Source of the DNA: an uncultured Clostridia bacterium | GTDB lineage: Bacteria; Bacillota; Clostridia; TANB77; CAG-508 | DNA: 64,000 bases | NCBI GenBank assembly: GCA_934169575.1 | Contig: CAKPOA010000004.1 | Coordinates: 13,064 to 77,063, forward strand | Direction: 5' to 3' | In this document: one piece after another, positions 55,023 through 63,205 of the stretch | Layout: each line of letters begins with the position of its first letter | How positions within the stretch are numbered: the first letter of the stretch is position 1 | Position numbers and translations under genes: made by a program | The notes under the pieces: generated by a model | Databases searched by the model: none | Told to the model about the DNA's origin: nothing | What the model saw: only the letters and a program-made list of their open reading frames with translations

Positions 55023-55400
55023 ATGAAAATAAGGTGTGGAACAGACATAATTGAAATTTCAAGAATAAGAAAAAGTATAGATGAATTAGGTGAAACTTTT
55101 AAAAATAAAGTTTTTACTCAAAAAGAAATAGAATATTGTGAAAGTAAAGGTAAACAAAAATATCAACATTATGCTGCAAGATTTGCGGCAAAAGAAGCAG
55201 CATTTAAGGCAATCTCAAAAATGCTAGATGATAAATATGAGTTGTGTTGGAAAGACTATGAAGTTTTAAATGATGAAAATGGTAGACCAAGTATAAATAT
55301 TAATTCAACTAAAATTCATATAGAAGATGTAGATTTGAGTTTATCTCATTGCAAAGAATATGCAACAGCAGTTGTGGTTGTGATAGTAGAAAGGACATGA
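55023..55400 (+). CDS. acpS: Holo-[acyl-carrier-protein] synthase
   Basis: 125 residues, the size of AcpS. Transfers 4'-phosphopantetheine from CoA to acyl carrier protein. Motifs: RCGTDIIEISRIRKSI with the metal-binding Asp near residue 6, FAAKEAAFKAIS with the second ligand Glu, and LSLSHCKEYATAVVVV at the end. ATG preceded by AGGAAGG. tatD starts 4 nt after its stop. Confidence 0.93.
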   Translation: MKIRCGTDIIEISRIRKSIDELGETFKNKVFTQKEIEYCESKGKQKYQHYAARFAAKEAAFKAISKMLDDKYELCWKDYEVLNDENGRPSININSTKIHIEDVDLSLSHCKEYATAVVVVIVERT

Positions 55401-55404
55401 TATT

Positions 55405-56202
55405 GTGGAATATTTTGAAACACATGCACATTATGATGATGAAAAATTTAAAAATGAAGAAAATGAGGTAATTGAAAAAATATATAAATCAGGTGTAACT
55501 AAATGTGTAAATGTAGGATGTAGTATTGAAACATCAGAAAAATCAATAGAGTTTGCAAAAGAATATGATTTTATGTATGCAATTTGTGGAATTCATCCAA
55601 GTGAGATATCTGATACTGAAGAACAAATTGAAAATGATACAAAAATAATAGAAAAAATGGCATTAAATAATAAAAAAATAATTGCAATAGGGGAGATCGG
55701 ATTAGATTATCATTATGATGGCATAAATATAGAAATGCAAAAAAAAGCATTTATAAGTCAAATTGAACTTGCAAACAAACTTAAATTACCAATTGCAATA
55801 CATACAAGAGATGCTATAGATGATACAATAAATATAATAAAAAATTATGATTTTTTAAATGGCGGAATATTGCATTGTTGTCCATTTAATAGAGAGCTTG
55901 TAAAACAAGGACTTAAACAAGGATTACATATTGCATTTGGTGGAACATGTACATTTAAAAGTTCAAAAATTACAGCCTGTGAAATTATAAATATGGTACC
56001 TGATAACAAAATTTTGATTGAAACAGATAGTCCATATTTATCACCTGAACCTGTAAGAGGAACAAGAAATGATTCTAGTAATTTAAAATATATAGTAGAA
56101 AAAATTGCAGAATTTAAGCATACTACACCAGAAAAAATAGCAAAATTAACATATGATAATGCTATGAAATTATTTAATATTGGAGGCGAAAAAAATGATT
56201 AA
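55405..56202 (+). CDS. tatD: TatD family metal-dependent hydrolase
   Basis: 265 residues, a TIM-barrel deoxyribonuclease-like hydrolase. Metal ligands: ETHAHYDDEKF (HxH), IGEIGLDYHYDG (Glu), IAIHTRDA (His), HCCPF (His) and LIETDSPYLSPEPVRGTRN (Asp). GTG start with AAAGGA nine bases upstream. TatD enzymes trim DNA or damaged nucleic acids. Its 3' end overlaps the following small ORF by 8 nt. Confidence 0.92.
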   Translation: MEYFETHAHYDDEKFKNEENEVIEKIYKSGVTKCVNVGCSIETSEKSIEFAKEYDFMYAICGIHPSEISDTEEQIENDTKIIEKMALNNKKIIAIGEIGLDYHYDGINIEMQKKAFISQIELANKLKLPIAIHTRDAIDDTINIIKNYDFLNGGILHCCPFNRELVKQGLKQGLHIAFGGTCTFKSSKITACEIINMVPDNKILIETDSPYLSPEPVRGTRNDSSNLKYIVEKIAEFKHTTPEKIAKLTYDNAMKLFNIGGEKND

Positions 56203-56344
56203 ATATCAAAAAGATGATTTTGATGGAAGTTTTGATGATATAATGAACTCTGTAAATGATATTTTAAATAAAACAGGAGAAGGATATGAAACAGCAGAGA
56301 GCAATGAAAAGAGGGAAAATGAAAAAAATAATGAAAAAAGATAA
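56195..56344 (+). CDS. Small acidic/charged ORF, 49 residues
   Basis: Begins inside the end of tatD with GGAGG at ideal spacing before ATG 56195 and overlaps the start of the next gene. Peptide: MIKYQKDDFDGSFDDIMNSV, then a Glu/Asn/Lys-rich tail. Not a known family. Possible translational-coupling ORF or a real small protein; the good ribosome binding site is the main evidence. Confidence 0.45.
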   Translation: MIKYQKDDFDGSFDDIMNSVNDILNKTGEGYETAESNEKRENEKNNEKR

Positions 56345-57476
56345 TTTTGAAAGATTTTATTGTGAAGATAATGGAAAATCTGAACTTATTGCTGTTAGAA
56401 GTCTTGAAACAGGGGAAATATTGCCAGTAGGAAAAGATGGCGATAAAAATGAAAGATGGCTTGCTCAAAAAGAAGATATTGAAAGATTTGTTCAAGAAAG
56501 AGAAAAATTAATGGGTTATGTTTCTGACAAAAAAGACATTGAAAAAAAGGATATCGAAAAAATAGATGAAATAGATTTAACACAGAAAATAAATAAAAAA
56601 GAGGAGAATAAAAAAGAAAAAGAATTAACAGAAAAACAAGTGAGATCTATTGGAGGAATGTCAAATGAAGTAAAGACTTCAGCTCAAATTGATTCTCGTG
56701 GTACTACACTTGGAAAAGCCTTAGGATTAGAAGAATATGAAAGTATATATGCTGTATCTGCATCAAAATTAAAGGAATTTACAAATGGAACAGTTCAAAC
56801 AGGAAATACTTTGCTTGCACCTATTGGTAAAAAGAAAGATGGTACATATGAAGTGATTCCACCTGAAAAATTAAGACCATATATGGGAAATAATAATGAA
56901 ATAACAGAAATTGATGATGAGCCTGAAAGTGTTAAAATTCGTAAAGAAAGAAATATTTTTGAAGTACCAAATACAGGAAAAAGATTAGTTATAAATCAAG
57001 AAGAATCATATGGAACGCCAAATATTTATTATGCTGAAAATACTAGAGATAATGATGGAAATGTTGGACAAAAATTGCAAGATAAATATGATGGTACACA
57101 AAGTACAGATGTTAAAATGAGAGAATTATTTAATAAAAACAAAGGAGTTTATAATATTGAAAAAATGCATGATGAGGCAGAAGTTCACAAAGAAAACAAA
57201 TGTGAAGAATTAGGAATAGATGAGGTTGATGGTGATTTAGCAACAGGTCATACACATAATTTCATAAATGAAAATAGTATGATTATATATAATGGAAAAG
57301 AAATGAAAGTTTCAGAAGTTGCAAGTTTACCAAGATTTAATATTTCTGGAGAAGAGTTTGCTAGAATATACAATGAAATTAGACTAAATAATGAAAAAAT
57401 TGAACAAGAAGAAATATATGATAAAATTGAAGATGAGGTTAATGATGATTTGGGAATGCCTCAAGGAAGGAGATAA
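56319..57476 (+). CDS. Soluble protein of unknown function
   Basis: 385 residues from ATG 56319; other in-frame ATGs lie at 56286, 56304 and 56331, so the start is uncertain. An N-terminal segment (ELIAVRSLETGEILPVGKDG) is followed by a highly charged linker (~65-110) and a larger domain with SRGTTLGKALGLEEYESIYA and GDLATGHTHNFINENSMIIY. No membrane segment or known motif. Its stop is 1 nt before the alaS ATG, so they are co-expressed. Confidence 0.6.
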   Translation: MKKIMKKDNFERFYCEDNGKSELIAVRSLETGEILPVGKDGDKNERWLAQKEDIERFVQEREKLMGYVSDKKDIEKKDIEKIDEIDLTQKINKKEENKKEKELTEKQVRSIGGMSNEVKTSAQIDSRGTTLGKALGLEEYESIYAVSASKLKEFTNGTVQTGNTLLAPIGKKKDGTYEVIPPEKLRPYMGNNNEITEIDDEPESVKIRKERNIFEVPNTGKRLVINQEESYGTPNIYYAENTRDNDGNVGQKLQDKYDGTQSTDVKMRELFNKNKGVYNIEKMHDEAEVHKENKCEELGIDEVDGDLATGHTHNFINENSMIIYNGKEMKVSEVASLPRFNISGEEFARIYNEIRLNNEKIEQEEIYDKIEDEVNDDLGMPQGRR

Positions 57477-57477
57477 A

Positions 57478-59226
57478 ATGACAGCTATAGAATTAAGAAA
57501 TAAATATTTGAAATTTTTTGAAAAACATGGACATAAGATAATACCATCTGCACCTTTAATACCTGAAAATGATCCGTCTGTATTATTTAATACAGCAGGT
57601 ATGCAACCATTAGTACCATATTTATTAGGACAACCACATCCAGAGGGAAAAAGGCTTGTAGACTATCAAAAATGTATTAGAACAAACGATATTGATGAGG
57701 TTGGAGATAATAGGCATTTAACATATTTTGAAATGTTAGGAAATTGGTCTTTAGGCGATTATTTTAAAGAAGAATCAATAAAAATGAGTTTTGATTTTCT
57801 AACACAAGAGTTGGAAATACCAGTAGAAAAATTATCTGTAACTTGTTTTGGAGGAGATGAGACATTAGATAAAGACGAGGAATCTGCAAAATATTGGGAA
57901 AAAGCAGGAATACCAAAAGAAAGAATATATTATTTAAAAGATAATTGGTGGATAGCAGGAGAAACAGGACCTTGTGGAAGCGACACAGAAATTTTTTATG
58001 ATACAGGAAAACCAAAATGTTCTCCAGAATGTAATCCAGATTGTGATTGTGGAAAATATGTTGAAATATGGAATAATGTATTTATGGAATTTAATAAACA
58101 CGAAGATGGAACTATTACACCATTAGAGCAAAAAAATGTAGATACAGGTTTAGGTTTAGAAAGAGTAAATATGATTTTACAAGGAAAAGAAACACCATAT
58201 GATACAGAAATATTTGAAGATATTATGAAAAAATTAGAAGAACTTCAAAAAGTAGATAATATATTTAGTAGAAGAGTTGTTGCAGAACATTTACGCTCAA
58301 GTATGATGATTATTACAGATGGTGGACGACCAAGTAATTTAGATAGAGGATATGTTTTACGTAGATTAATTAGAAGAATGATAAGACATATGAATAAACT
58401 TCAAATTGATTTAAATGAACTTGCAAATTTAATTGATTTAGATATTGATGTATTAAAACAAATGTATCCAGAATTAGACAAAAATAGAGGATTAATAAAA
58501 AATGTTATTATAGAAGAAAAAGATAAATTTGTAAAAACATTAATTCATGGAGAAAGAGAATTTGAAAAAGAATTTGAAAAAATAAAAAAAGCTGGAAAAG
58601 ATATTGTTGAAGGAAAAGTTGTATTTAGATTATATGATACATATGGTTTCCCACCTGAAGTTACAGCAGATTTGGCAAAAGAAAATAATTTAAAAATTGA
58701 TTTAGATGGATTTAAAGAATTGTTTAAACAACATCAAGAAAAATCAAGAGCAGGGTCTGAACAAAAATTTAAAGGTGGACTTGCATCAACTGGAGAAATA
58801 GAAACCAAATACCATACTGCAACACATTTATTAAATGCAGCATTAAAACAAGTTTTAGGTAGCCATGTACATCAAAGAGGAAGTAACATAACTCATGAAA
58901 GAATGAGATTTGATTTTTCACATGATGCTAAAATGACACCTGAAGAAAAGCAACAAACAGAAGATTTAGTAAACAAATGGATTGAACAAGCAATTCCTGT
59001 TGAAAAATTAGAAATGAAAAAAGATGATGCTATAGCACAAGGTGCTGAAGCAATGTTTATTGAAAAATATGGAGATATTGTAACAGTTTATAAAATTGGT
59101 GATGTTTCTTTAGAATTGTGTGGTGGACCTCATGTTTCTAATACTAAGGAATTAGGTCATTTTAAGATAAAAAAAGAAGAGTCAAGTTCTTCTGGTGTTA
59201 GAAGAATTAAGGCAATTCTAGAATAA
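57478..59226 (+). CDS. alaS: Alanine--tRNA ligase, short form
   Basis: 582 residues against ~870 for usual bacterial AlaRS. The class II catalytic domain is complete (FNTAGMQPLVPYLLGQPHPE, RTNDIDEVGDNRHLTYFEML, GNWSLGDYFKEESI, AGETGPCGSDTEIFYD, VDTGLGLERVNM), as is the tRNA-recognition helical part. The editing core keeps HTATHLLNAAL and CGGPHVSNTKELGHFKI. Missing are most of the beta-barrel before the editing core and the whole C-Ala domain. The cysteine-rich KCSPECNPDCDCGKYVEIWN, GNWSLGDYF and CGGPH (not CGGTH) resemble Patescibacteria (CPR) enzymes, suggesting horizontal origin. ATG 57478 with AAGGAG. Confidence 0.9.
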   Translation: MTAIELRNKYLKFFEKHGHKIIPSAPLIPENDPSVLFNTAGMQPLVPYLLGQPHPEGKRLVDYQKCIRTNDIDEVGDNRHLTYFEMLGNWSLGDYFKEESIKMSFDFLTQELEIPVEKLSVTCFGGDETLDKDEESAKYWEKAGIPKERIYYLKDNWWIAGETGPCGSDTEIFYDTGKPKCSPECNPDCDCGKYVEIWNNVFMEFNKHEDGTITPLEQKNVDTGLGLERVNMILQGKETPYDTEIFEDIMKKLEELQKVDNIFSRRVVAEHLRSSMMIITDGGRPSNLDRGYVLRRLIRRMIRHMNKLQIDLNELANLIDLDIDVLKQMYPELDKNRGLIKNVIIEEKDKFVKTLIHGEREFEKEFEKIKKAGKDIVEGKVVFRLYDTYGFPPEVTADLAKENNLKIDLDGFKELFKQHQEKSRAGSEQKFKGGLASTGEIETKYHTATHLLNAALKQVLGSHVHQRGSNITHERMRFDFSHDAKMTPEEKQQTEDLVNKWIEQAIPVEKLEMKKDDAIAQGAEAMFIEKYGDIVTVYKIGDVSLELCGGPHVSNTKELGHFKIKKEESSSSGVRRIKAILE

Positions 59227-59245
59227 ATAAAGAAAGGATTTTATT

Positions 59246-59593
59246 ATGGATAATGATTGTTTATTTTGTAAAATAATAAATGGTGAAATACCATCTACAA
59301 AAGTTTATGAAGATGATTTGATTTATGGATTTAAAGATATTAATCCTGAAGCTCCTATTCATTTACTTGTTGTACCTAAAAAACATATTGCATCTTTTGA
59401 TAAATTAAGCAAAGAAGATGATAAATATATTTGTGCTATACATCATGCAATAAATAAGATTGCAGAAGAGCAAGGATTTAAAAAAGATGGTTTTAGAGTT
59501 ATTATAAATTGTGGTGAAAATGGTGGACAGGCAGTAATGCATTTACATTATCACATTTTAGCTGGTGAAAAATTACCAACAAAAGTAGTATAG
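59246..59593 (+). CDS. hinT: HIT family purine nucleoside phosphoramidase
   Basis: 115 residues. CLFCKIINGEIPSTKVYEDD at the start, GFKDINPEAPIHLLVVPKKH in the middle, and the histidine triad MHLHYHILAGEKLP at the end (H-x-H-x-H). Hint enzymes hydrolyse nucleoside phosphoramidates and adenylates. Placement right after alaS fits a role in clearing aminoacyl-AMP by-products, though that is inference. ATG preceded by AAAGGA. Confidence 0.92.
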   Translation: MDNDCLFCKIINGEIPSTKVYEDDLIYGFKDINPEAPIHLLVVPKKHIASFDKLSKEDDKYICAIHHAINKIAEEQGFKKDGFRVIINCGENGGQAVMHLHYHILAGEKLPTKVV

Positions 59594-59602
59594 GAGATAA
59601 AA

Positions 59603-59896
59603 GTGGAAAAAATTATTGGAATAATTGGAATTAAAAATATTGTAATATATTTGGTTGTTATAAATATATTAGGTTTTTTAATAATGGGATTAGATAAATG
59701 GAAAGCTAAAAATGAAAAATGGAGAATTCCTGAAAATACATTGCTTTTATTTACAATTTTAGGTGGTGGAATTGGAACTATATCTGGAATGTATATTTTC
59801 AGACATAAAACTAAAAAAGCTAAGTTTACAGTAGGTATGCCTGCAATTTTAGTTTTAGAAATAGCATTATTTATTTATCTATATATAACTTTTTAA
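59603..59896 (+). CDS. DUF1294 family membrane protein
   Basis: 97 residues, GTG start after AGGAGA, 9 nt downstream of hinT. Three membrane helices, with the DUF1294 signature MGLDKWKAKNEKWRIPENTL followed by LGGGIGTISGMYIFRHKTKK. Function unknown. Last gene of the alaS operon, followed by a terminator. Confidence 0.85.
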   Translation: MEKIIGIIGIKNIVIYLVVINILGFLIMGLDKWKAKNEKWRIPENTLLLFTILGGGIGTISGMYIFRHKTKKAKFTVGMPAILVLEIALFIYLYITF

Positions 59897-59907
59897 AATA
59901 AATTTAT

Positions 59908-59931
59908 AGGGCGAAAAATCGCTCTTTTTTA
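59908..59931 (+). terminator. Terminator of the alaS operon
   Basis: 7-bp stem with one G-U pair (59908-59914 with 59919-59925), loop AAAA, T-run of six. Confidence 0.8.
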
Positions 59932-60065
59932 ATTGGATTTAAAAATTTTCGATGTTACTAAATGGTTTGAATTAATTTTAAATAAAACATTATCTAATAA
60001 CTTTTCGATTTATGAACACATATTTTTTTGGGCAATATAATATTGTAAGAAAGAAGGTGCAGAAA

Positions 60066-60401
60066 ATGGGAGTGGTAAGAGATAGGATATTTAAAAAGCT
60101 ATTTAGAAAAATGGAAAAATATGAGATTAATATGGAAGAATTAAAACAAAAACAACAAAATGGAGCAATTATAATTGATGTTAGAAGTGTGCAGGAATAT
60201 AATGAGGGACATTTAAATTATGCAAAAAATATACCTGATTATAAAATAAATAACAATATAGTAAACATAATACAAAACAAAAATCAAGAAATTGTATTAT
60301 ATTGTGAAAGTGGTACGAGAAGTAAAAAAGCATATAAAAAATTGACAAAATATGGTTATACCAATGTATATAATTTATATGGAGGTTTGGAAAATTATTA
60401 A
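60066..60401 (+). CDS. Rhodanese-like domain protein
   Basis: 111 residues from ATG 60066 (GAAGGTG upstream). Rhodanese fold: IIIDVRSVQEYNEGHLNYAK, then the active-site loop VLYCESGTRSKKAYKKL with catalytic Cys (~83) and C-x-x-G-x-R-S, and GYTNVYNLYGGLENY at the end. A single-domain sulfurtransferase or persulfide carrier; no partner gene is adjacent. Confidence 0.85.
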   Translation: MGVVRDRIFKKLFRKMEKYEINMEELKQKQQNGAIIIDVRSVQEYNEGHLNYAKNIPDYKINNNIVNIIQNKNQEIVLYCESGTRSKKAYKKLTKYGYTNVYNLYGGLENY

Positions 60402-60428
60402 TAGAATTTTTGGTTATACACCCTGAAT

Positions 60429-60457
60429 TTGCATTTTTTTAAGAATTATGGTATAAT
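60429..60457 (+). promoter_or_regulatory. Promoter of the M23 peptidase gene
   Basis: TTGCAT (60429-60434), 17 nt, TATAAT (60452-60457), about 37 nt before the coding start. Confidence 0.6.
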
Positions 60458-60493
60458 ATTATGTATCGTGTGTAAAAATAGTAATAAAGGAGA

Positions 60494-61480
60494 GTGTATA
60501 ATATTTTAAAACTAAAATCAAATCTAAAAGCAGTAACAAAAGATACATTTAAGTTATTTAGAATAATGATATTAGGATTTATATTAATAACCACGATACT
60601 TATAATAAAATATAAACCAGTATATGAAGTTACAATATCAAACAATAATGTTGGATATATAACTGAAATATCTAATTTTAAGCAAGAAATACAAGAAAAA
60701 ATATTAAATAAACAAGAAAAAAATATTGATAATATTTCATTAAAAGAAGAACCACAATATGAATTAAAGTTGGTGAAAAGAAGTATAAACACAAATGAAG
60801 ATGAAATAATAAATATTTTGCAAAATGATGCAATAACAACATATAAATATTATGCTGTAACTTGGAATAATGAAAATAAAGCATATGTTGAAACATTAGA
60901 ACAAGCAACTGAAATTGTAGAACAAATAAAAACAGAACACAGTAATCAAAATGTTGAACTAGATTTATCAGTATCAGAAATATATACTGAAAACAAAGAT
61001 GAAATTGAAACAGATGAGATTGAAGTTGCAGAAACATTTATTGGAAATGAAGTAGAAGAATTTATTGAATCTGAAACTGCAATTGCAAAAATTCAAGGGA
61101 TAAATATTTCTGTATTACCTGTATCTGGAAAAATAACATCTAGGTTTGGTGAAGTAAGTTCAATAAGATCAAGAGTTCCGCATACTGGACTAGATTTAGC
61201 GTGTACAAAAGGGACAAGTATTAAAGTAGTTGCAGATGGAACTGTTGTTTTTGCAGGTTGGAGTGGAGATTATGGAAATTTAGTAAAAGTGGATCATGGA
61301 AATGGTTTGCAAACATGGTATGCACATTGTAGCAAAATTTATGTATCTGAAGGTGACAAAGTTTCTTATGGTGATGTGATTTCAGCAGTTGGTTCAACAG
61401 GGAATTCAACTGGACCACATTTACATTTTGAAATAAGGATAGATGGAAAAGCCGTAAATCCGCAAGATTATGTATATTAA
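60494..61480 (+). CDS. M23 family metallopeptidase (LytM-like), membrane-anchored
   Basis: 328 residues. One membrane helix (about 24-43), a long acidic extracytoplasmic region, then an M23 domain (~205-328) with the zinc ligands SRVPHTGLDLACTKG (H-x3-D), WYAHCSK and GPHLHFEIRIDG (H-x-H). It cleaves or senses peptidoglycan cross-bridges; SpoIIQ-like proteins share this layout. The GTG at 60494 directly abuts AAGGAGA, leaving no spacer, so initiation may be at the ATT at 60503 or another nearby codon. Confidence 0.87.
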   Translation: MYNILKLKSNLKAVTKDTFKLFRIMILGFILITTILIIKYKPVYEVTISNNNVGYITEISNFKQEIQEKILNKQEKNIDNISLKEEPQYELKLVKRSINTNEDEIINILQNDAITTYKYYAVTWNNENKAYVETLEQATEIVEQIKTEHSNQNVELDLSVSEIYTENKDEIETDEIEVAETFIGNEVEEFIESETAIAKIQGINISVLPVSGKITSRFGEVSSIRSRVPHTGLDLACTKGTSIKVVADGTVVFAGWSGDYGNLVKVDHGNGLQTWYAHCSKIYVSEGDKVSYGDVISAVGSTGNSTGPHLHFEIRIDGKAVNPQDYVY

Positions 61481-61483
61481 ATG

Positions 61484-61510
61484 GGAAAGTCATTAATTGA
61501 CTTTCCTATT
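61484..61510. terminator. Terminator of the M23 gene
   Basis: 9-bp perfect stem (61484-61492 with 61498-61506), then TATTTTT. It lies just before the convergent gene's stop at 61512 and may serve both. Confidence 0.75.
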
Positions 61511-61511
61511 T

Positions 61512-62030
61512 TTATCTATACATTTTTTTAGGTTGGCAACATTCATGTTCAGGTCTTTCTGGTTTTTGAGGTTCACATTTTTCATCGTTTTTTTCACATT
61601 TGCACATTTGATGTTCTTGATTAATACATCCGCCAAATTCAATTGTTTTACCTTTTAAGCATTTCCCCTCACGATGACAGATTGCAGAGATTTTGCAGTT
61701 ACGAACATCATTTACCCAAATATCTATAGCATAAACTTTGTCTGCACAAAGTGGTCCAAATACAAATTCTCCGTATTCATCTGTAAAAGTATGAGATATA
61801 GGGATTCTTTTTTTCATTCCATCTTTTCCAATAACTATTTCTACTAATTTTACAACAGCATCTTTTACAGGTTCTTTACAAGTATTTCTAATTGTACCAT
61901 AAATAACATTTCTGTTATCTTGTGGTAAAGTAATATCTATATCAAATTGTTTTCCATTAGACATAAAACCATCAACATCTAGTATGGGACAATCTGGTTT
62001 AGGTTTTAAAAATTCATTATTATCAAACAT
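61512..62030 (-). CDS. Carboxypeptidase-regulatory-like (beta-sandwich) protein with Cys-rich tail
   Basis: 172 residues. A central CarboxypepD_reg-like beta-sandwich (~42-100) reads IYGTIRNTCKEPVKDAVVKL and SHTFTDEYGEFVFGPLCADK. A Cys/His/Pro-rich tail follows, including ISAICHREGKCLKG, MCKCEKNDEKCEPQ and HECCQPKKMYR. No signal peptide. Such proteins occur on spore or cell surfaces of Clostridia; the cysteines may crosslink or bind metal. ATG 62030 is preceded by GGAGG. Confidence 0.65.
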   Translation of the reverse strand: MFDNNEFLKPKPDCPILDVDGFMSNGKQFDIDITLPQDNRNVIYGTIRNTCKEPVKDAVVKLVEIVIGKDGMKKRIPISHTFTDEYGEFVFGPLCADKVYAIDIWVNDVRNCKISAICHREGKCLKGKTIEFGGCINQEHQMCKCEKNDEKCEPQKPERPEHECCQPKKMYR

Positions 62031-62074
62031 AATTAATTCCTCCAAATTTGTTTATTTTGTACAAAATTATTATT

Positions 62075-62107
62075 AGCAATTAAATTGCTTAATATATATT
62101 ATGTCAA
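62075..62107 (-). promoter_or_regulatory. Promoter with overlapping palindrome for gene 61512-62030
   Basis: On the minus strand: TTGACA (62107-62102), 17 nt, TTTAAT (62084-62079). The perfect palindrome AGCAAT-TAA-ATTGCT (62075-62089) covers the -10 box, as an operator would. Confidence 0.5.
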
Positions 62108-62176
62108 AAAATGTAATAGGGTTACCTATTTACAAAATCTTGAAAAAATGATATTATAAATAAAAACGAATTTTAA

Positions 62177-62384
62177 TAGTAAGCTTTTTTAATTTATTAC
62201 CTAAATATGTATATAGAAATATTTTTACATACTTTGCAGTTGCAATAATTTCTATATTTTCATATTTTAAATTTAATATAATGAAAATTGATCCAATCGT
62301 ACTCGCTTTGCTCGTTTGATCGCTTACGCAGTATTCCAAAAACAATTTTATATACATTTAGGTTAAATCGATTTAAGACTTACT
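62177..62384. repeat. Palindromic dispersed repeat, copy C
   Basis: 208 bp with imperfect terminal inverted repeats beginning TAGTAAG and continuing through CCTAAATATGTATATA and its complement. The interior shares TACTTTGCAGTTGCAAT with copy B and, inverted, the GC-richer TCGCTTTGCTCGTTTGATCG segment with copy A. It lies just upstream of the murI ribosome binding site. Confidence 0.75.
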
Positions 62385-62410
62385 AATAACAATGGGAAAG
62401 GATGACTTTT

Positions 62411-63184
62411 ATGAATAATAAACCAATAGGTGTATTTGACTCAGGGATAGGTGGAATAATGGTATTAAATCAATTAGTAAAAAAAATGCCATATGAAAAA
62501 TATGTGTATTTGGGTGATAATAAACATTTTCCTTATGGAGAAAAAACAAAAGAAGAAATTATCGAATACACAAGACAAAATATAAAAATATTGTTAAAAA
62601 ACAATGTGAAAATGATTATAATTGCATGTGGTACAGCTACAAGTCAAGCATTAGATATAGTCAAAAATGAATTTGATATTCCGATTATAGGTATAATTGA
62701 ACCAACTGTAAAATATGTTGCAGATCTAAAACTAGATAAGATAGGAATAATGGCTACAACAGGTACAATAAGGAGTGGAGCATGGGAAAAGAAAATAAAA
62801 CTTAAAATTCCTAAAATTAATGTATATAATTTAGCTTGCCCAATTTTAGCATCACTTGCTGAAAATGATATTATAAATTCAAAAAAAGGAAAAGATGCTA
62901 TTCATAATTATATGGAATTTTTTAAAGATAATGGTGTAAATAATATTGTTTTAGGATGTACACATTATCCTATATATGAAAAAATGATAAAAGATGAATA
63001 TAATGGTAATGTAAATTTAATAGATACTGGAAAAGCAATGGCTAATATGATTGATAAATATTTACAGAATAATAATATGAAAAATCTGAATTTATTAGAC
63101 ATTTTGGAACCTGAATTTTTATGTACTGATATATCAAAAGACTTTATAGATAAGGCTAAAAAAATGTTTGAAAATATGAAATAA
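62411..63184 (+). CDS. murI: Glutamate racemase
   Basis: 257 residues. Makes D-glutamate for peptidoglycan. Motifs: IGVFDSGIGGIMVLNQL, YLGDNKHFPYGEK, catalytic Cys in IIIACGTATSQALD (usual IACNTAS; the Asn is Gly here) and second catalytic Cys in IVLGCTHYPIYEKM. ATG 62411 fits GAAAGG ten bases upstream better than the ATG at 62402. The dispersed repeat C ends 17 nt before ATG 62402, so its promoter may lie inside the repeat. Confidence 0.92.
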   Translation: MNNKPIGVFDSGIGGIMVLNQLVKKMPYEKYVYLGDNKHFPYGEKTKEEIIEYTRQNIKILLKNNVKMIIIACGTATSQALDIVKNEFDIPIIGIIEPTVKYVADLKLDKIGIMATTGTIRSGAWEKKIKLKIPKINVYNLACPILASLAENDIINSKKGKDAIHNYMEFFKDNGVNNIVLGCTHYPIYEKMIKDEYNGNVNLIDTGKAMANMIDKYLQNNNMKNLNLLDILEPEFLCTDISKDFIDKAKKMFENMK

Positions 63185-63205
63185 CCACCTGTTTATAGGT
63201 GGTTA
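63182..63205. terminator. Bidirectional terminator between murI and the TetR gene
   Basis: Perfect 9-bp stem TAACCACCT/AGGTGGTTA (63182-63190 with 63197-63205), followed by TTATTAAAAA. Both genes' stop regions overlap it. Confidence 0.75.
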
